Source: JAZLEZ01 sp045615505 (GTDB lineage Bacteria > Spirochaetota > Spirochaetia > Sphaerochaetales > Sphaerochaetaceae). Taken from it: a stretch of 10,344 nt of DNA. The notes below the pieces were generated by a model, which saw only the letters and a list, made by a program, of their open reading frames with translations, had not been told where the DNA came from and ran no database searches. Position numbers and translations under genes: made by a program. Below are positions 6,876-10,344 of this stretch, piece after piece; positions within the stretch are counted from its first letter, which is position 1, and every line of letters starts with the position of its first letter. Location: assembly GCA_045615505.1 (NCBI GenBank), contig JAZLEZ010000017.1, positions 1 to 10,344 on the forward strand, read 5' to 3'.

Positions 6876-7979
6876 CACTGGAAAACAGAGCAAAACTTGA
6901 ACAGCTGAAAGCTGAATCTACCGCAATCTGGAGGGGACTTTGACCCGGATAAATTAAAATCCAAACTTGCCGAGTTGGAAGCGGAAACCCTAAAACCTGA
7001 TTTTTGGAATGATAAATCTCACTCTGATTCGGTATTTGCTGATATCAACTCAATTAAGGATACAATTATTCCTTTTGAAAATCTGTTGAATGATATTGAT
7101 GAATTATATGTACTAATAGAGTTATACGAACAGGAAGATGACTCAAATCCGGAATATGCTGCAGAAGTTGATGCAAAAATAATCGAACTGGAAGAGCAGT
7201 ACAAACCTCTCAAGCTGAAAACACTGCTCAACGGTAAGTATGATAAGGGTGATATGTTCCTTACCGTTCATGCGGGAGCAGGCGGAACTGAAGCATGCGA
7301 TTGGACAGGTATGCTCATGAGGATGTATTTGAGATGGTGTGAAAAACATCATTTCAAAACTCAGATACTTGATATGCTGGAAGATGAGGGCGGATATAAA
7401 AGCGTTACAATTCAGGTTTCCGGTCCTTACGCTTTCGGGTATCTGAAAGGTGAAGCCGGAGTTCACAGACTTGTACGAATATCTCCGTTTGATTCAAATG
7501 CCAGAAGACATACATCTTTCTCATCTGTTTACGCATCTCCTGTTGTAGATGATAACATTGAAATTGAAATTAAAGATGAAGACATCAGAATTGATACATA
7601 CAGAGCAGGTGGAGCAGGCGGTCAGCATGTTAATAAAACTGATTCCGCGGTACGAATTACCCACTATCCTACAGGTATTGTCGTACAGTGCCAAAATGAA
7701 CGATCGCAACAGATGAATAAGGATTTCTGTTTTAAGATGCTGAGAAGCCGTCTTTATGATTATTACAGTGCAAAACTTGCAGAAGAACATAAGGCTGAAG
7801 CAATTGAAAAGAAGGATATTGCTTGGGGTTCTCAGATAAGAAGCTATGTTTTTCAGCCTTATACAATGGTAAAAGATGCAAGAACCGGTGAGCAGACAGG
7901 AAACATTCAGGCTGTTATGGACGGTGATATTGATAAATTCATAGAATCTTATCTTTTGTGGAGCAACGATAAGAATTGA
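6872..7979 (+). CDS. prfB: Peptide chain release factor 2 (programmed +1 frameshift)
   Basis: RF2 ends translation at UGA and UAA. The coding region is in two frames: 6872-6940 encodes 23 residues and meets TGA at 6941-6943; a +1 shift at CTT then continues from 6942 (Asp-Pro-Asp) to the stop at 7977-7979. The joined product is 368 residues, close to the 365 of E. coli. It carries the stop-recognition tripeptide SPF at 204-206 and the GGQ peptidyl-hydrolysis motif at 249-251 (E. coli 250-252), followed by the usual HVNKTDSAVRITH. AAAGGAG (6857-6863) lies 8 bases before the ATG, which overlaps the previous stop. An in-frame ATG at 6975 would lose the N-terminal part and has no good ribosome binding site. 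RF2 is expected to regulate its own synthesis through the shift. Confidence 0.97.
6930..6944 (+). promoter_or_regulatory. RF2 programmed frameshift element
   Basis: The element reads GGAGG (6930-6934), a 3-base spacer (GGA), the slippery CTT (6938-6940), the stop TGA (6941-6943) and a C after it. This is the bacterial RF2 arrangement: an internal Shine-Dalgarno at close spacing, a CUU codon whose tRNA slips to UUU, and the weak stop context UGAC. In E. coli the stimulator AGGGGG includes a G-U pair; here GGAGG pairs perfectly with the anti-Shine-Dalgarno at the same 3-base distance. When RF2 is scarce, ribosomes shift and make the full protein. Confidence 0.95.
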
Positions 7980-9016
7980 AAAAGTTCATTCTGATTTTTG
8001 TACTGATTTTCATATTCTCTTTTATGACATTCGCAGATGGAAAGATTTGTCTGATACCTGACAATAACCGGATTTTCGACTTAATCCAAGGTTATTTTTC
8101 CGATGAAAAAGTTGAGTTAATTAAAGCCGATTTTTCTGTTTCTGAAGATTCTCTGTTGTCAGGTGATAAAAGATTGTTTGAGTATATTAAATCCAAAACG
8201 AATTCAGATTTGATTTTTATTCCTTTAACTGAAACTCTATCAGGTTTTACCCATAAAAGATTTTTTGTCTATGAGGATGACTCTCTGCATAAGATTTATG
8301 AATCTTTAGACAGCAAAGAAGTATTATTCAATTCCGACATTATCATTCATTTACTTCCTTATATTACTGAAAAGAAACTGGGATTGCTGCAGTTTGAATC
8401 TATTCAACCCGGAACATCAGTTTATATAGATTCGGAACCTGTAAAATTATACAATGACGGAATTTTGCTGACAGAAGGAAAACATACATTTTATTTCAGA
8501 TCGGATAAATTTTTATCAGAAGTTTTTGAAATTAATATTGAAGGCAATCTAATCAATTCCGTATATCCGGAATATGAGATTGCAGAGTATCACAATCTTT
8601 CTGTAAATTGTCCAGTTGAAGCAGAGGTGTATAATGATGGTATATTACTCGGAAATACACCGCTGAAAATCGAATCCTACACCTTACCTCTGATTTTAAG
8701 ATTCCATTCTGACGGATATTCGGATAGAGTTGTTTCAATAGATGAACCTGTGGATTCCGTGGATGTAAATCTGAATATTCTTGAGTTCTCCGATCCGGAA
8801 TCTTTTAAAAAGAATCAGAATAGCTTTTACCGGTCTTTTATGCGCAGCCTTGCATTATTCGGTGCTGTTGCTTTTGTCCGTGGGTCATTTATATTTGATT
8901 CAGAACAATCAAAGACTGCTGAAAAAATATTGGATGCAGGTATTGTATTATCTCTTGTAGATGTAGGTTTTGATTTGTTTAAGTATTATAAATCAATTAA
9001 GAATATTGCTCCGTGA
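7976..9016 (+). CDS. Exported PEGA-domain protein of unknown function, TTG start
   Basis: The 346-residue product begins with a signal peptide (Lys2-Lys3, hydrophobic 4-19, probable cleavage after Ala20 in MTFA). A mixed region (21-130) follows that I do not recognise. Two PEGA-like beta units come next, at about 138-187 (PGTSVYIDSE) and 207-268 (VEAEVYNDGILLGNTPL). The C-terminus has two hydrophobic stretches (about 291-306 and 319-335), so it may be membrane-anchored. PEGA units are common in surface or periplasmic proteins and are thought to bind other proteins or wall material. TTG is the start: an in-frame TAA lies at 7970-7972, the next ATG (8024) would cut away the signal peptide, and TTGA overlaps the prfB stop. 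GGAG at 7960-7963 is distant (12 bases), so coupling to prfB is likely. Confidence 0.8.
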   Translation: MKKFILIFVLIFIFSFMTFADGKICLIPDNNRIFDLIQGYFSDEKVELIKADFSVSEDSLLSGDKRLFEYIKSKTNSDLIFIPLTETLSGFTHKRFFVYEDDSLHKIYESLDSKEVLFNSDIIIHLLPYITEKKLGLLQFESIQPGTSVYIDSEPVKLYNDGILLTEGKHTFYFRSDKFLSEVFEINIEGNLINSVYPEYEIAEYHNLSVNCPVEAEVYNDGILLGNTPLKIESYTLPLILRFHSDGYSDRVVSIDEPVDSVDVNLNILEFSDPESFKKNQNSFYRSFMRSLALFGAVAFVRGSFIFDSEQSKTAEKILDAGIVLSLVDVGFDLFKYYKSIKNIAP

Positions 9017-9023
9017 GGTAAAT

Positions 9024-9866
9024 ATGGGTTTCAGTATCAAAAGTAAGTTATTATCGTTATTCGGTGCAGGAACTGTTGGGGAAGAATTTTATGAAGAAAT
9101 AGAAGACCTTCTTATTGAGGGTGATTTCGGTGCAAAAAATGCAATGAAAATCAGTGATGCAGTAAGAGAATGCAAACCTGACAGTAAAGAAGAAGTCTTG
9201 AAAGTATTCAGAAATTATCTTGATGACAGTATCAAAGGAATATCTCTTAATCCGGATAAAAATGAACTTTCCGTATATTTGATTTTGGGAGTTAACGGAG
9301 TAGGTAAAACAACAAGTATTGCAAAACTTGCAAAATACTATACAGATAAAGGTGTAAAAACAATAGTTGCTGCGGCAGACACATTCCGAGCAGCAGCTAT
9401 TGATCAGCTCTCTCTCCATGCAAAAAAACTCGGTGTGAGAATAATCAAACAGGATAACGGTTCAGATCCGGGAGCAGTTATTTATGATGCTATTTCAAGT
9501 GCAGAATCAAAAAAAGATAATCTCATTTTATGTGATACCGCCGGGAGAATGCATAATAAAGAAGATCTTTTAAGAGAACTTCAGAAAATTGACAAGATTG
9601 TTACTTCAAGAGTAAAACCGGAAAACTATAAAAAGATTCTTGTCATTGATGCTACTACCGGTCAGAATTCTGTATCACAAGCTGAAATCTTCAATAATGC
9701 CGTTAAACTTGATGCTCTTATTCTTACAAAATATGATTCAACATCAAAGGCCGGAGCACTTTCTCAAATACCGATTCCTGTTGCTTTTATCGGAAACGGT
9801 GAAGCCTACTCGGATATTGCTGAATTTGATAAGGAGAAGTTTATTAATAACCTTTTATCTGTATGA
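9024..9866 (+). CDS. ftsY: Signal recognition particle receptor FtsY
   Basis: FtsY is the membrane-associated GTPase that receives ribosome-SRP complexes and delivers membrane proteins to the translocon. The 280-residue product goes directly into the N domain, without the long acidic A domain of E. coli FtsY; the start MGFSIKSKLLSLFG may be a lipid-binding helix. The G domain has the P-loop GVNGVGKTTS (89-98), ADTFRAAAIDQL, DTAGR (171-175) and ATTGQN. The base-recognition motif is TKYDSTSKAGA (from 235) instead of the usual TKLDGTAKGG; the guanine-binding Asp238 is kept. ATG 9024 is chosen over an upstream in-frame ATG at 8970 inside the previous gene because GAGGT (9015-9019) lies just before it. 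It is 7 bases after the PEGA gene and overlaps the next gene by ATGA. Confidence 0.95.
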   Translation: MGFSIKSKLLSLFGAGTVGEEFYEEIEDLLIEGDFGAKNAMKISDAVRECKPDSKEEVLKVFRNYLDDSIKGISLNPDKNELSVYLILGVNGVGKTTSIAKLAKYYTDKGVKTIVAAADTFRAAAIDQLSLHAKKLGVRIIKQDNGSDPGAVIYDAISSAESKKDNLILCDTAGRMHNKEDLLRELQKIDKIVTSRVKPENYKKILVIDATTGQNSVSQAEIFNNAVKLDALILTKYDSTSKAGALSQIPIPVAFIGNGEAYSDIAEFDKEKFINNLLSV

Positions 9867-10344
9867 TAAAGAAATTCCTATTGTTTCCATTATTGACACT
9901 CATTTTTTCATCAGAATTGTTTTCACAATCATTCAGTTCAAATATTTTCGGTCAGAAATTGGGCCCTGTTGATGAAAAAACTTACTATGTTCTTTACGAA
10001 GAAAACGGAATTGAATATCTGAAAAAAGATGATGAGATTATTAAGAAAATCAGCAGGCAAGCATCAGACGGAAAGACTTCTGTTACCGTTGAGGATTGGG
10101 GCAATAATATTACAACTGTAAGGGAATATGAAAACGGTTTGTTGGTTTCTGAAATACAGAATATCGGTGATGATTTAAAGGAAATTAAATTCAACTATAT
10201 AGAAGGTTCTCTTTTGTTCTGTACCATAAAGGAGAATGGCGGAGAACCGGTTACAGAGTATTATATTAAAGATTCACTCAAAGGAAAACTTATAGGGAAA
10301 AAAGTATTTTCGGATGTAAACCTTTCGGGTACCGGATATCTTAT
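9863..10344 (+). CDS. Exported protein of unknown function, 3' end cut by window
   Basis: An open frame runs from ATG 9863 to the window edge (160 codons and 2 bases), with no stop. It starts with a signal peptide: Lys3-Lys4, then FLLFPLLTLIFSS, and a probable cleavage near residue 22 (LFSQ). No lipobox Cys is present. The mature part is rich in charged residues and short strand-like repeats with a Tyr-x-x-Asn/Gly flavour (YEENGIEYL, REYENGLLV). This is faintly like YwqK- or YD-type repeat proteins, too weakly for a call. The start overlaps the ftsY stop (ATGA), and no ribosome binding site lies close to it; AAGGAG at 9831-9836 is about 26 bases away and inside ftsY. Coupled translation with ftsY is therefore likely. 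Confidence 0.8.
   Translation, partial: MIKKFLLFPLLTLIFSSELFSQSFSSNIFGQKLGPVDEKTYYVLYEENGIEYLKKDDEIIKKISRQASDGKTSVTVEDWGNNITTVREYENGLLVSEIQNIGDDLKEIKFNYIEGSLLFCTIKENGGEPVTEYYIKDSLKGKLIGKKVFSDVNLSGTGYL

Noticed and set aside
6872..6974. prfB as a pseudogene with a frameshift mutation, or starting at ATG 6975
   Set aside because: The break lies exactly at GGAGG-N3-CTT-TGA-C, the known RF2 recoding site, and the joined protein has normal length with GGQ at the expected place.
8970..9023. Upstream start for ftsY at ATG 8970
   Set aside because: It would overlap the PEGA gene by 47 bases and add a non-homologous leader. ATG 9024 has GAGGT just upstream and begins an FtsY-like N domain.

Overview
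The window is an AT-rich bacterial segment read entirely on the + strand: one tightly packed gene train from position 206 to the window end. The gene content and protein styles suggest a spirochaete, most likely a Treponema-like anaerobe. The reasons are an Rnf complex in the order C-D-G-E-A-B, a secreted PEGA-repeat protein, a short FtsY without an acidic N-terminal domain, and a GH57-like hypothetical protein. This placement is inference from style, not from a search.

Layout. Positions 1-205 hold, at most, the last codons of an upstream gene and then a leader with two weak hairpins and a possible promoter. Positions 206-5145 encode a complete Rnf ion-translocating ferredoxin:NAD oxidoreductase (rnfC, rnfD, rnfG, rnfE, rnfA, rnfB). 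Positions 5142-6875 encode a protein with the layout of GH57 4-alpha-glucanotransferases whose catalytic residues appear to be gone. Positions 6872-7979 encode peptide chain release factor 2 (prfB), whose two frames are joined by a textbook programmed +1 frameshift. Positions 7976-9016 encode an exported PEGA-domain protein starting with TTG. Positions 9024-9866 encode FtsY, the signal recognition particle receptor. From 9863 a further exported protein of unknown function runs off the window.

How it fits together. Of the ten gene junctions, eight are 4-base overlaps (seven ATGA, one TTGA) and the other two are gaps of 7 and 9 bases. No internal terminator or promoter space is visible, so the whole set is probably one translationally coupled transcript. 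It joins a membrane respiratory complex, a release factor, the membrane-targeting receptor FtsY and two exported proteins of unknown function. Nine of the ten complete genes end in TGA, the stop read by RF2, which is itself encoded in the cluster.

The most notable details are: a Ser where RnfD normally has its flavin-accepting Thr; an RnfB whose last ferredoxin domain has lost exactly the ligands of one of its two clusters; the apparently dead GH57 protein; and the prfB frameshift element with a perfect GGAGG stimulator. No RNA genes, insertion sequences or CRISPR arrays were seen.
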